Source: Limnohabitans sp. 2KL-1 (lineage in GTDB: Bacteria > Pseudomonadota > Gammaproteobacteria > Burkholderiales > Burkholderiaceae_C). Taken from it: a stretch of 64,000 bases of DNA. Both the position numbers and the translations under genes were made by a program. The stretch lies in assembly GCF_003063435.1 (NCBI RefSeq), contig NZ_NESL01000004.1, positions 1 through 64,000 of the forward strand. The letters are read 5' to 3'. The notes under the pieces were generated by a model that saw only the letters and a program-made list of their open reading frames with translations, had not been told where the DNA came from and ran no database searches. Shown here one piece after another: positions 51,951 to 59,898 of the stretch (positions are counted from its first letter, which is position 1; every line of letters begins with the position of its first letter).

Positions 51951-53213
51951 ATGCAAGACGAACCTCAAAGTGCTGCGCCCGTTCACCACATCACGGGCCT
52001 GATTCACCATCCTTATACCCCTCCCGCCGGTTTTAACGCGCCCCAGCAAGGTGTCTTCAAGGCCTCTACGGTCTACTTTCCAACGGTGGCCGACATGCGC
52101 CAGCGCGAATGGAAAGACAAGTCGGCCTATACCTACGGTCTGCACGGCACGCCCACTACGTACACCCTGGAAGAGCGTTTGTGCACACTCGAAGGCGGTC
52201 GCCAGTGCGTGCTGGTGCCCAGTGGCCTGGCGGCGTTGGCCACGGTGGCGTTGGCTATGTTGCAAACGGGTGATGAGTTGCTGATTCCGGACAACGCCTA
52301 TGGCCCTAACAAGGCCCTGGCCGAAGGCGAGTTGCGGCATTTCGGCATCACGCACCAGTTTTATGACCCGATGAGTCCGCAAGACCTGGCCAGCAAGATC
52401 AGCCCCCGCACACGCCTGGTGTGGTTGGAGTCACCCGGCTCGGTCAGTATGGAGTTTCCCGATTTGCCAGAGATGGTGCGCATCTGTCAGGCCCAAAGCG
52501 TGCTGTGCGCCCTGGACAACACTTGGGGAGCGGGCTTGGCGTTCAAGCCCTTTGACTTGCTGGAGGACGCGCTTGGCGCTGGCGGGCAGGGCAGTCTTTC
52601 TGTGGACATCAGCGCCCATGCGCTCACCAAATACCCCAGCGGCGGTGGCGATGTGCTGATGGGCAGCATCATCACCCAAGACCCGGCGTTGCATCTGAAA
52701 ATCAAACTGTGCCACATGCGTTTGGGCTTGGGCGTGGCGGCCAACGATGCCGAAGCCGTGTTGCGTTCTTTGCCCAGCATTGATTTGCGCTACAAAGCAC
52801 ACGACCAGACTGCCCGTGCGTTGGCCGCGTGGTGGCAGGCTCAGTCCCAATGCGCACAGTTGCTGCACCCGGCTTTTGAGGGATCACCCGGGCACGCACA
52901 TTGGCAAGCGGTGTGTGATCGCACGCCCGGTACAGGCCTGGCGGCAGGCTTGTTCAGCGTCATGATCGATACGCGCTACAGCCAAGCGCAGGTGGATGCG
53001 TTTTGCGACAACTTGAGATTGTTCAAAATTGGCTACAGCTGGGGTGGCCCGGTGAGCCTGGTCGTGCCTTATGACCTGGGCTCCATGCGCCAGAGCTGGC
53101 CTGCGCATTTGAAGCGTGGCACCTTGGTGCGTTTTTCGACGGGTCTGGAGTCTGCGCACGATTTGATTCTTGACTTGCATCAATCTGCGCAAGCCCACTT
53201 GCCCTTGGCCTGA
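51951..53213 (+). CDS. metC: Cystathionine beta-lyase-like PLP enzyme
   Basis: Cys/Met-metabolism PLP-dependent enzyme of 420 residues, most like cystathionine beta-lyase (cystathionine to homocysteine). Motifs: FKASTVYFPTVADMRQREWK, YTYGLHGTPTTYTLEERLCT, the cofactor-ring segment ALDNTWGAGLAFKPFDL, and the Schiff-base lysine in AHALTKYPSGGGDVLMG. C-terminal RFSTGLESAHDLILDL is the family's substrate-binding end. The ATG at 51951 follows AGGA; an in-frame GTG at 51945 is an alternative. The assignment of beta-lyase rather than another transsulfuration enzyme is by overall resemblance. Confidence 0.82.
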   Translation: MQDEPQSAAPVHHITGLIHHPYTPPAGFNAPQQGVFKASTVYFPTVADMRQREWKDKSAYTYGLHGTPTTYTLEERLCTLEGGRQCVLVPSGLAALATVALAMLQTGDELLIPDNAYGPNKALAEGELRHFGITHQFYDPMSPQDLASKISPRTRLVWLESPGSVSMEFPDLPEMVRICQAQSVLCALDNTWGAGLAFKPFDLLEDALGAGGQGSLSVDISAHALTKYPSGGGDVLMGSIITQDPALHLKIKLCHMRLGLGVAANDAEAVLRSLPSIDLRYKAHDQTARALAAWWQAQSQCAQLLHPAFEGSPGHAHWQAVCDRTPGTGLAAGLFSVMIDTRYSQAQVDAFCDNLRLFKIGYSWGGPVSLVVPYDLGSMRQSWPAHLKRGTLVRFSTGLESAHDLILDLHQSAQAHLPLA

Positions 53214-53335
53214 GCCACAAAGCCCTTTGTCGGGCTGGCCATACCTGCTATTTGTTCACCATCTTGGTAGTTTCCTGACTGTTCAAGCAAGAGCAGGCCG
53301 GGTAATCTGAACTCATCATAGATTTCCGGATTGCC

Positions 53336-54211
53336 ATGACCGCTGACGCCAAGTCCGTTGCCCCAGTCGCTGCCGACAGCGCTGATTTGCCCACCATGGC
53401 CGCACCTTATGTGCCGCCACCGCCTAAAGGCCCGCAGTCTCACATGCGGCCACTGGGTTGGGTTGATCCTTTTCGTTGGCTGGCCCAAGGCTGGCAAGAC
53501 CTGATCCGTCATCCGGGCATCGCGCTGTTTTATGGCCTGAGCTTCTGGTTCATGGCGCAAGTGTTGGCCCTGGTGTTCAAGCACAAGCCCGAATACACCT
53601 TGTCGTTGGTGTCGGGTTGTCTGCTGGTAGGACCATTTTTGGCCATGGGTCTGTACGAAGTCAGCCGCAAAAGAGCGCGGGGCGAAGTGCCCGACATGGC
53701 CACATCGCTGATGTGCTGGGACCAGCACATCCGCAGCATGGCCATGTTGATTCTGGTGCTCATGGTGCTGGAGTTGCTGTGGGGCAGGGCTTCGCTGGTG
53801 GTGTTTGCGGTGTTCTTCAACACCGGCATGCCTTCGACCACCGGTGTGATCGAAGCCGTGTTCAATCCGCAAAACATCGAATTTTTGCTGGTCTACCTCG
53901 GGGTTGGTGGCGTCTTTGCCGCGTTGGTCTATGGGCTGTCCGTGGTGTCCATTCCCATGATTTTGGACCGCGACACCGATGCGATATCGGCTGTGCTCAC
54001 CAGCATGCGGGTGGTTTTTTCCCATCCCGGTGTGATGCTCTTGTGGGGCTTGTTGCTCAGCGTTCTGGTGCTGGCCGCCTTGTGGCCATGGGCCTTGGGC
54101 ATCATTGTGGTGGGGCCTTGGTTGGGCCATGCCAGTTGGCACGCTTACCGTGGCAGCGTCGAGTGGGAAGAAACCGCGTCGGAAGCTGTTACATTGGGCA
54201 GCTCAAATTAA
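53336..54211 (+). CDS. DUF2189 multi-span membrane protein
   Basis: Predicted inner-membrane protein of 291 residues matching the DUF2189 pattern: the WLAQGWQDLIRHPGIALFYG entry segment, about six membrane spans, and the closing GPWLGHASWHAYRGSV that is highly typical of the family. The first 50 residues are Pro/Ala-rich and probably cytoplasmic. Family function is unknown; relatives are sometimes near cytochrome oxidase genes, which are absent here. The ribosome binding site of the next small gene (AAGGAG, 54211-54216) starts at the last base of its stop codon, suggesting coupled translation. Confidence 0.88.
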   Translation: MTADAKSVAPVAADSADLPTMAAPYVPPPPKGPQSHMRPLGWVDPFRWLAQGWQDLIRHPGIALFYGLSFWFMAQVLALVFKHKPEYTLSLVSGCLLVGPFLAMGLYEVSRKRARGEVPDMATSLMCWDQHIRSMAMLILVLMVLELLWGRASLVVFAVFFNTGMPSTTGVIEAVFNPQNIEFLLVYLGVGGVFAALVYGLSVVSIPMILDRDTDAISAVLTSMRVVFSHPGVMLLWGLLLSVLVLAALWPWALGIIVVGPWLGHASWHAYRGSVEWEETASEAVTLGSSN

Positions 54212-54221
54212 AGGAGCCATC

Positions 54222-54422
54222 TTGGCCACACCCAACTACGGATTCGAAAAGCGCCAGAAAGAATTGGCCAAGAAACGCAAAAAAGAAGACAAGCTCAAAG
54301 CCAAGTCTGACCGCAAATCAGGCCTCTTACCCGAAGACGGGTCCGACCCGGATGTTGCCGACGATGCCGACAGCGCCGTTGCCGCGCCCGATGCGGCTGA
54401 CGCGCAAACGCCTCCCGTCTAA
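54222..54422 (+). CDS. Small Lys-rich hypothetical protein, TTG start
   Basis: A 66-residue protein beginning at TTG (54222) with a good ribosome binding site, AAGGAG, 5 bases upstream. The N-terminal half is very basic and helical (YGFEKRQKELAKKRKKEDKL, then KAKSDRK). The C-terminal half is acidic and Ala/Asp-rich (GSDPDVADDADSAVAAPDAA), so charge is strongly segregated. It resembles short hypothetical proteins seen in Burkholderiales, from memory, with no assigned role. A 14-bp tandem repeat spans its stop codon. It lies 10 bases after the DUF2189 gene. Confidence 0.72.
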   Translation: MATPNYGFEKRQKELAKKRKKEDKLKAKSDRKSGLLPEDGSDPDVADDADSAVAAPDAADAQTPPV

Positions 54423-54448
54423 CGCCTCCCGTCTAACGCCAACCGTCT
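54407..54448 (+). repeat. 14-bp tandem repeat, three copies
   Basis: AACGCCTCCCGTCT occurs at 54407-54420 and again exactly at 54421-54434. A third copy at 54435-54448 has two mismatches. The TAA stop of the small Lys-rich gene falls on the junction of the first two copies (54420-54422). Confidence 0.85.
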
Positions 54449-54478
54449 GAACGCCTGCTGCGACCGCTCACCGAAAGC

Positions 54479-55552
54479 TCATAGGCCGCTTCCAGGCGAG
54501 CCCTCCACCAGTTCGCGGGCCAGTGCCAGCATGTCTGCCATGCTGTGGCTGGCAGGCGTGATCAAGGGGGCTTGGGCGTAATGCACAAAGTTATTCCCCG
54601 TCGAGGTTTCGTAGCCCGGATCGTAGTGGCCTGACAGCAATTCGGTCACCACCTCGCGCATTTCTCCCCGTTCGATTCTTTCTTGCCAGCCTTGCACCAC
54701 GGCTTTGCCGCGCAAGGCCGTCAAGCGCTCCAACCGGTCGGCAAACAGGGCGCGGTCTTGCGTGAAAAACGCATAGTCTTCCAGCAGCAGATTCACCCGG
54801 TTGTCCAGCGACAGGTCCACCCGCAGGCAGGGGCTGGCTCGCATGGCCACCATCAGTTCGGCAGGCACGGTCAGGTTGCCCACTTTTTTGCTTTCGGCTT
54901 CCACAAACACCGGGCGGTCAGCGCTGAAACCGCGCAACGCATCCCACACTTGCGTGTCAAAGGCTTTTTGGGTGGGTTGCGGCGTGCCCGGAATCAAGCC
55001 CAGCACCGAGCTGCGGTGGCAGGCGATGGCCTCCAGGTCCAGTACCTGGGCGCCTTCTTGCGCCAAAGCCTGCAACAAGCGGGTTTTGCCCGAGCCGGTC
55101 GGGCCGCACAGCACCTGAAACTGCAGGCGCTGCGCCTGACGCGGCGTGTCTTCCATCACTTCTTTGCGAAACGCCTTGTAGCCACCTTCGATCAGGTGCA
55201 CCTTGAAGCCGATTTGACCCAAGATCAGCGCCAGCGAGTTGCTGCGCTTGCCGCCACGCCAGCAATACACCAGCGGTTGCCAGTTGCGGGGCTTGTCCAT
55301 CACCTGGGTTTCGATGTGGCGGGCGATGTTTTTGGCCACCAGCGCCGCGCCCACTTTTTGGGCTTCAAAAGGGTTGACTTGCTTGTACAGCGTGCCCACG
55401 CGGATGCGTTCTTCGTTGTTGAGCGAGGGCCAGTTGAGGGCCCCCGGCAGGTGGTCTTCGGCGTGTTCGCCTTCAGACCGTGCGTCCAGGATGGCGTCAA
55501 ACTGGTTGAGTTTGGCCATGGCGTCAAAGGCCGAGATCAGGTGAACGCTCAT
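54479..55552 (-). CDS. mnmH: tRNA 2-selenouridine synthase MnmH (SelU)
   Basis: Enzyme that replaces sulfur by selenium in the wobble 2-thiouridine of tRNAs for Glu, Gln and Lys, 357 residues. In its absence of selenophosphate it also geranylates the same base. The rhodanese domain carries the active cysteine in PLVYCWRGGKRSNSLALI. The P-loop domain follows with LCGPTGSGKTRLLQAL. Both are intact. It needs selenophosphate from SelD, whose gene is not in this window. It is translated with the upstream esterase gene through a 4-base overlap. Confidence 0.92.
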   Translation of the reverse strand: MSVHLISAFDAMAKLNQFDAILDARSEGEHAEDHLPGALNWPSLNNEERIRVGTLYKQVNPFEAQKVGAALVAKNIARHIETQVMDKPRNWQPLVYCWRGGKRSNSLALILGQIGFKVHLIEGGYKAFRKEVMEDTPRQAQRLQFQVLCGPTGSGKTRLLQALAQEGAQVLDLEAIACHRSSVLGLIPGTPQPTQKAFDTQVWDALRGFSADRPVFVEAESKKVGNLTVPAELMVAMRASPCLRVDLSLDNRVNLLLEDYAFFTQDRALFADRLERLTALRGKAVVQGWQERIERGEMREVVTELLSGHYDPGYETSTGNNFVHYAQAPLITPASHSMADMLALARELVEGSPGSGL

Positions 55553-56199
55553 TTCAGTTGTTTCTTCAAAGTGGGCCAGACATTGGCCAGCATGCGCGGT
55601 TGCGCGGCTTCATTGGGGTGGATGCGGTCGGCCTGGAACCATTTGAGGGGTTCCGGGTCATCGCCAATGCCTTTCAAAAAGAAAGGCACCAGCGCAGCTT
55701 TTTGGCTTTTGGCCACCTGCGCATAGGCCGCTTCAAACTGGCGGGCCATGTCGGGGCCGTAATTGGGGGGCATTTGCATGCCGAGCAGCGTGACTTGGGC
55801 ACCTGCCGCCTGGGCTTGGCGTGTCATGGCTTGCAAGTTGTCTTGGGTCATGGCCATAGGCAGGCCGCGCAGGGCGTCGTTGCCGCCCAGCTCGATCACG
55901 ACATGGCTCGGTTGGTGCTTTTGCAGCAGGGCGGGCAAGCGTGAGCGGCCACCCGAGGTGGTGTCGCCGCTGATGCTGGCGTTGATCACCTCCACGCCGG
56001 GCTTTTGTTGGGTCAGTTGCTTTTGCAGCAAGGCCACCCAACCCGTGCCCCGGGCCAAGCCGTATTCGGCGCTCAGGGAGTCACCCACCACCAAAATGCG
56101 CTGAGGCGTTACCGCATGCGCGGGTGCCACAAAGCCCCAGCCGGCAAGGGCCAGCAGGGTCCAGTTAAAGTGACGTCGTCTTAACAAAGGTTTGTGCAT
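55549..56199 (-). CDS. tesA: SGNH-family arylesterase/acyl-CoA thioesterase I (TesA-like)
   Basis: Periplasmic SGNH hydrolase of 216 residues with thioesterase, lysophospholipase or arylesterase activity in relatives. The signal peptide is HFNWTLLALAGWGFVAPAHA. Block I GDSLSAEYGLARGTGW has the catalytic serine. Block II Gly is in SISGDTTSGG, block III is GGNDALRG, and block V DRIHPNEAAQP carries the Asp and His. The ATG at 56199 shares bases with the ATG of the divergent ABC gene; an ATG 12 bases upstream (56211) is a second option. The tesA/ybbA divergent pair is also known from Escherichia coli. Confidence 0.9.
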   Translation of the reverse strand: MHKPLLRRRHFNWTLLALAGWGFVAPAHAVTPQRILVVGDSLSAEYGLARGTGWVALLQKQLTQQKPGVEVINASISGDTTSGGRSRLPALLQKHQPSHVVIELGGNDALRGLPMAMTQDNLQAMTRQAQAAGAQVTLLGMQMPPNYGPDMARQFEAAYAQVAKSQKAALVPFFLKGIGDDPEPLKWFQADRIHPNEAAQPRMLANVWPTLKKQLK

Positions 56200-56896
56200 G
56201 CCTGAATCCATCATTGCCGTGCGTGGCGTCTCAAAAAGTGTGCAAGATGCCAGTGGGCAACTGGACATTTTGCGCGACATCGATTTCTCTTTGAACGCGG
56301 GCGAGACAGCCTCTATTGTCGGTGCTTCCGGCTCGGGCAAAAGCACCTTGCTGGCCATTTTGGCGGGCCTCGACACGCCCAGCGCCGGGCAAGTGGTTTT
56401 GGCCGGGCAATCGCTGTTTGATTTGTCGGAGGATGAACGTGCGGCGGTGCGTGCCCAGCACGTCGGTTTTGTGTTCCAGAGCTTTCAGCTCATGCCCAAC
56501 CTCACCGCTTTGGAAAACGTCATGCTGCCGCTGGAGTTGGCCGACCGCCCAGACGCCCGCAGCACCGCCACGGCCATGCTGCAGCGCGTGGGCTTGGGCG
56601 AACGGCTCAAGCACCTGCCCAAAGTGCTGTCAGGTGGCGAGCAACAGCGCGTGGCCCTGGCCCGCGCTTTTGTGGTTCAACCTGACTTGCTCTTGGCCGA
56701 CGAACCCACGGGCAGCCTGGACCACGCCACGGGCGAGGCCATCATGGATTTGATGTTCGCGCTCAACCGCGAGCAGGGCACAACCCTGGTGTTGGTTACG
56801 CACGACCGGCAGTTGGCTGCGCGTTGCGAGCGCAGCCTGGTGATTCAGGCGGGGCGGCTGTCTGAGGCGTCGGGCGCATCGGCAGACCAACGATAA
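56198..56896 (+). CDS. ybbA: ABC transporter ATP-binding protein, YbbA/LolD-like
   Basis: MacB/LolD-type ATPase of 232 residues. Walker A is GASGSGKSTLLAILAGLD. The Q-loop region is VGFVFQSFQLMPNLTALENV, the signature VLSGGEQQRVALARAF and Walker B LLLADEPTGSLDHATGE. In Escherichia coli ybbA is followed by the permease ybbP; here rlmB comes next and no FtsX-type permease is in the window, so its membrane partner is unknown. AAAGG lies about 7 bases before the ATG at 56198. That ATG overlaps the tesA start on the other strand. Confidence 0.9.
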   Translation: MPESIIAVRGVSKSVQDASGQLDILRDIDFSLNAGETASIVGASGSGKSTLLAILAGLDTPSAGQVVLAGQSLFDLSEDERAAVRAQHVGFVFQSFQLMPNLTALENVMLPLELADRPDARSTATAMLQRVGLGERLKHLPKVLSGGEQQRVALARAFVVQPDLLLADEPTGSLDHATGEAIMDLMFALNREQGTTLVLVTHDRQLAARCERSLVIQAGRLSEASGASADQR

Positions 56897-56903
56897 TCCC
56901 CGG

Positions 56904-57638
56904 ATGTCATCCCATAAAGTGCTGTTCGGCTTTCATGCCGTGGGCGTTCGCCTCAAGATCGCCCCCCAATCCGTTGTTGAAATCCATTACGAGGTCACGC
57001 GCCGCGATGCCCGCATGCGGCAGTTCATCGACAAGGCCCGTGATTCGGGCATGCGCCTGATCGAATCCGATGGCGAGCGACTGGCCAAGCTGGCTGGTGG
57101 CCATGGTCACCAAGGCGTGGTGGCCATGGTCGCGCCCATTCCGCAGAACCATTCGCTGGACGACCTGCTGGACACCGTCGAAGGCCCGCCTTTGCTCTTG
57201 GTGCTGGATGGTGTGACCGATCCGCACAACCTGGGCGCTTGCCTGCGCGTGGCCGATGGCGCGGGCGCACATGCCGTCATCGCCCCCAAAGACCACGCGG
57301 CCGGCATCAATGCCACTGTGGCCAAAGTGGCCAGCGGCGCGGCCGAAACCATGCCTTATTTCATGGTCACCAACCTGGCGCGGACCTTGGGCGAGCTCAA
57401 GGAACGCAGCATCTGGATCGTGGGCACCAGTGACGACGCTCCCCGGACGATTTACCAAGCTGACCTGAAAGTGCCGACAGCCCTGGTGCTGGGTGCCGAA
57501 GGCGCGGGCATGCGCCAGCTGACCCGCAAAAACTGCGACGAGCTGGTCAGCATCCCCATGCGCGGGGCGGTAGAGAGTCTGAACGTGTCGGTGGCCAGTG
57601 GTGTGTGCCTGTACGAGGCACTGCGCCAGCGCAGTTGA
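56904..57638 (+). CDS. rlmB: 23S rRNA (guanosine(2251)-2'-O)-methyltransferase RlmB
   Basis: SPOUT-class methyltransferase of 244 residues that methylates the ribose of G2251 in the 23S peptidyl-transferase P loop. The N-terminal substrate-binding domain (VLFGFHAVGVRLKIAPQSVV) is followed by the knotted catalytic domain. The SPOUT motifs are VTDPHNLGACLRVADGAGAH, LGAEGAGMRQLTRKNCDELV and IPMRGAVESLNVSVASGVCL. It starts 7 bases after ybbA, so the pair is likely co-transcribed. Normal length. Confidence 0.95.
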   Translation: MSSHKVLFGFHAVGVRLKIAPQSVVEIHYEVTRRDARMRQFIDKARDSGMRLIESDGERLAKLAGGHGHQGVVAMVAPIPQNHSLDDLLDTVEGPPLLLVLDGVTDPHNLGACLRVADGAGAHAVIAPKDHAAGINATVAKVASGAAETMPYFMVTNLARTLGELKERSIWIVGTSDDAPRTIYQADLKVPTALVLGAEGAGMRQLTRKNCDELVSIPMRGAVESLNVSVASGVCLYEALRQRS

Positions 57639-57641
57639 AGT

Positions 57642-57662
57642 TGCCAGCGCTTCTCGCTGGCA
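57642..57662 (+). repeat. Hairpin after rlmB
   Basis: TGCCAGCG (57642-57649) pairs perfectly with CGCTGGCA (57655-57662) over a CTTCT loop, 3 bases after the rlmB stop. No T run follows, so a weak terminator or 3' stabiliser is the likely role. Confidence 0.5.
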
Positions 57663-57702
57663 CACCGAACACGACCGATTCATTTCACGAAGGGAGTTTG
57701 CA

Positions 57703-58053
57703 ATGTCAAAAAATACAACACGTCTAGGACTGATTACCACGATCTTGGCCACCGGTTTGCTGGTCGCTTGCACGCAAGAACAGCAAAACAAGATCAGCCG
57801 CGACATCCAGAACTGGACCGGTACCAATGGCGTGCTGGAGGTTTATGCCGGCGATAAAGTGGTTCGTCGTTTTCTGAAAGTGGACAAAATCAGCACCGCT
57901 TTGGGCACGGATGACAAGCAGCCTCGTGCTTACCGCTATGGTTATGGCGTTCTCGATGAAAACCTGAACATGCAGGTCGATCCATCAGAGAAAAAAGTGT
58001 ATTTCGAGATCAGCGATTACTCTAATTCTGTATTTTTCGAGAACCCACGCTGA
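57703..58053 (+). CDS. Small predicted lipoprotein, unknown function
   Basis: A 116-residue product with a lipoprotein signal peptide ending in LLVACTQEQQ (Cys at about residue 23). The mature part contains a repeated beta-like pattern (GVLEVYAGDKVVRRFLKVDK; RAYRYGYGVLDENLNMQVDP; KKVYFEISDYSNSVFFENPR). I do not recognise the family. The ATG at 57703 has an excellent binding site (GAAGGGAG). It lies alone between rlmB and the convergent chromate transporter genes. The residue after Cys is Thr, not Asp, so outer-membrane retention is expected. Confidence 0.78.
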   Translation: MSKNTTRLGLITTILATGLLVACTQEQQNKISRDIQNWTGTNGVLEVYAGDKVVRRFLKVDKISTALGTDDKQPRAYRYGYGVLDENLNMQVDPSEKKVYFEISDYSNSVFFENPR

Positions 58054-58065
58054 AAGCCGCTGGGC

Positions 58066-58668
58066 TCACACCCAGCCCAAAGCGCCCATTGCTGCGCCCG
58101 CGCCAATCAGCCACAACAAGTGGATGCGGGTGCGCCAAACCAGCCCCATGGCCACCAGTGTCAGAAGCCACAGCGGCCAGTCCCGTGCGGGTTGGCTGTG
58201 GCTTGCTGTCAGCAGCCAACCGGTGGACACCAGCAGCGCAATCACAACCGGTGCCATGCCCAGCTTGAAGGCTTTGATGGCTTGCTTATCACGATGGCGG
58301 TGCGCCCAACGTGTGGTGGTGTAAGTGAGTATGGAAGAGGGCAGCATGATGCCCAGCAAGCTCAACGCCATGCCCAGCGCTGCGAGGGCTGCGCTGATCC
58401 AGCCACCGCCTAAACCTGTTCCGGCATTCAGGCCCACGTTCCAGCCCATCAGGCCCACAAACAGCACATTGGGTCCGGGGGCCGATTGGGCCAGGGCAAT
58501 CGAGGAGCTGAATTGCTGTTCTGTGAGCCAGTGATGTTCATCCACAAGAAATCGGTGCATGTCGGGCGCCGTGATGATCGCGCCCCCAACAGCCAACAAG
58601 GACAGAGATAAGAAGTGGTTGAACAATGCCAGCCAATCGCTGACGCTCAGTTGCAAGCTGAGGCTCAT
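58066..58668 (-). CDS. Chromate transporter, short-chain, second half
   Basis: Inner-membrane protein of 200 residues covering one chromate-transporter (ChrA) domain. The entry helix LFNHFLSLSLLAVGGAIITA, the conserved ALAQSAPGPNVLFVGLMGW and several further spans identify the family. It is paired with another single-domain gene just upstream, the two-gene short-chain form of the CHR superfamily in which each half inserts with opposite topology. The ATG at 58668 overlaps the upstream stop by 4 bases. Chromate as real substrate is not proven by sequence. Confidence 0.87.
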   Translation of the reverse strand: MSLSLQLSVSDWLALFNHFLSLSLLAVGGAIITAPDMHRFLVDEHHWLTEQQFSSSIALAQSAPGPNVLFVGLMGWNVGLNAGTGLGGGWISAALAALGMALSLLGIMLPSSILTYTTTRWAHRHRDKQAIKAFKLGMAPVVIALLVSTGWLLTASHSQPARDWPLWLLTLVAMGLVWRTRIHLLWLIGAGAAMGALGWV

Positions 58669-59261
58669 GATTGGACTTCTTTGCCCGCAGCCTGGCGTGA
58701 CAACTGAAGATAGGCCCAAGCGCAGGAAAGGCTGCCGATGCCCAACAACACCCCAATCAGGGGCCAGCGCAAAAGGCTGACGCCCACGAATGTACACAGC
58801 ATGACCGCTGTACACACCACCAGACCCATGGCGTTGAATTTCAAGGCCGACATCAGTTTGATGCCCGTGCCTGCAATCATCCCCGCCGCGACGGCACCCA
58901 TGCCGCGCAAGGCCCCTTGTGCCCAAGCCAAATCCGACACCCCGTTAAAAGCCACTGCCAACAACAACAAAACGGCCGTGGGCGCTGTCAGCATGCCCGC
59001 CAATGCGGCCAATGCCCCGGCAACACCAAAATGACGTCCGCCAATCATCAAGCAGAAATTGATCACATTCGGACCAGGCAAAATTTGCGCGACCGCCCAG
59101 TCCTCGACAAACTGCGCCTGGGTCATCCATCGCTTGCGCTCCACCACTTCGCGTTGCACGACGGCCAAAACACCACCAAAGCCTTGCAAGGCCAAAAAGG
59201 TGAAAGAAACAAACAAATCGGTCTTGGACCGGGGGCGATTCAACGGCAGTTCTTCGGACAT
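58665..59261 (-). CDS. Chromate transporter, short-chain, first half
   Basis: First of the two paired single-domain chromate-transporter genes, 198 residues. FVSFTFLALQGFGGVLAVVQ and the family motif DWAVAQILPGPNVINFCLMI are diagnostic, followed by about five membrane spans. The ATG at 59261 is chosen; an in-frame ATG at 59282 would add seven residues. No regulator gene of the ChrB type is adjacent. It starts 47 bases from the end of the yigZ-like gene on the same strand, so a shared transcript is possible. Confidence 0.87.
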   Translation of the reverse strand: MSEELPLNRPRSKTDLFVSFTFLALQGFGGVLAVVQREVVERKRWMTQAQFVEDWAVAQILPGPNVINFCLMIGGRHFGVAGALAALAGMLTAPTAVLLLLAVAFNGVSDLAWAQGALRGMGAVAAGMIAGTGIKLMSALKFNAMGLVVCTAVMLCTFVGVSLLRWPLIGVLLGIGSLSCAWAYLQLSRQAAGKEVQS

Positions 59262-59307
59262 AGGTGCATTATCCCTGTGCATTGTCCCATCCACTCACAC
59301 AGTGGTC

Positions 59308-59892
59308 TCACGCTCCCCACCCCAGTTGCCCGCGACCACTTTCATTCAGGCGCTCGACCAAGTCTGCCGCCCGATGGTCGGGCATGGCAAAGCGCAAAGT
59401 GACCAGGCTGCCATGTGTCACTTCATGCAACTCGGCTTGGACAAGCGTCAGTTCGCGGCGCACCAGACCCTCAAGGGCATAAGGCACGCTGCAAGTCAGC
59501 TGCACTTGTTGGATCAGCGGGATTTTCTCAGCCGTCAACAGAGCCTGTGCCACGGCGTCGGTATAGGCGCGCACCAGCCCACCCGCGCCGAGTTTGACGC
59601 CTCCAAAATAGCGTACAACCGAGGCCATCACGCCTTCCAGATGCTGATGACGCAGCACCTCCAGCATGGGTCGTCCTGCGGTGCCGCCAGGTTCACCGTC
59701 GTCATTGGCGGCCGATTGACCACCTGCCAGCAAGGCCCAGCAGACATGGGCGGCATCCGGGTGTTCGGCTTTGAGCTGGGCTACCCGCGCTTGTGCCTGC
59801 TCGCGACCCGTCACGGGCTCAATGCAGGCGATGAAGCGGCTTTTTTTGATGACCAACTCGTGATGAGCGGGGGCGGCGAGGGAGTGGGACAT
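59308..59892 (-). CDS. YigZ/IMPACT family protein
   Basis: Cytoplasmic protein of 194 residues belonging to the YigZ/IMPACT family (UPF0029). The signature region is DDGEPGGTAGRPMLEVLRHQ followed by VRYFGGVKLGAGGLVRAYTD. The N-terminal ELVIKKSRFIACIEPV matches relatives, and a C-terminal DUF1949-like half completes it. Biochemical role in bacteria is unclear. The ATG at 59892 is preferred over a TTG at 59898. A 54-codon open frame of doubtful reality ends 7 bases upstream. The icd terminator lies further upstream, so yigZ needs its own promoter. Confidence 0.88.
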   Translation of the reverse strand: MSHSLAAPAHHELVIKKSRFIACIEPVTGREQAQARVAQLKAEHPDAAHVCWALLAGGQSAANDDGEPGGTAGRPMLEVLRHQHLEGVMASVVRYFGGVKLGAGGLVRAYTDAVAQALLTAEKIPLIQQVQLTCSVPYALEGLVRRELTLVQAELHEVTHGSLVTLRFAMPDHRAADLVERLNESGRGQLGWGA

Positions 59893-59898
59893 GGGCAA

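Noticed and set aside
58059..58076. Short inverted repeat at the lipoprotein/chromate transporter junction
   Set aside because: Six-bp stem, no T run, partly inside the transporter coding end; too weak to call a terminator.
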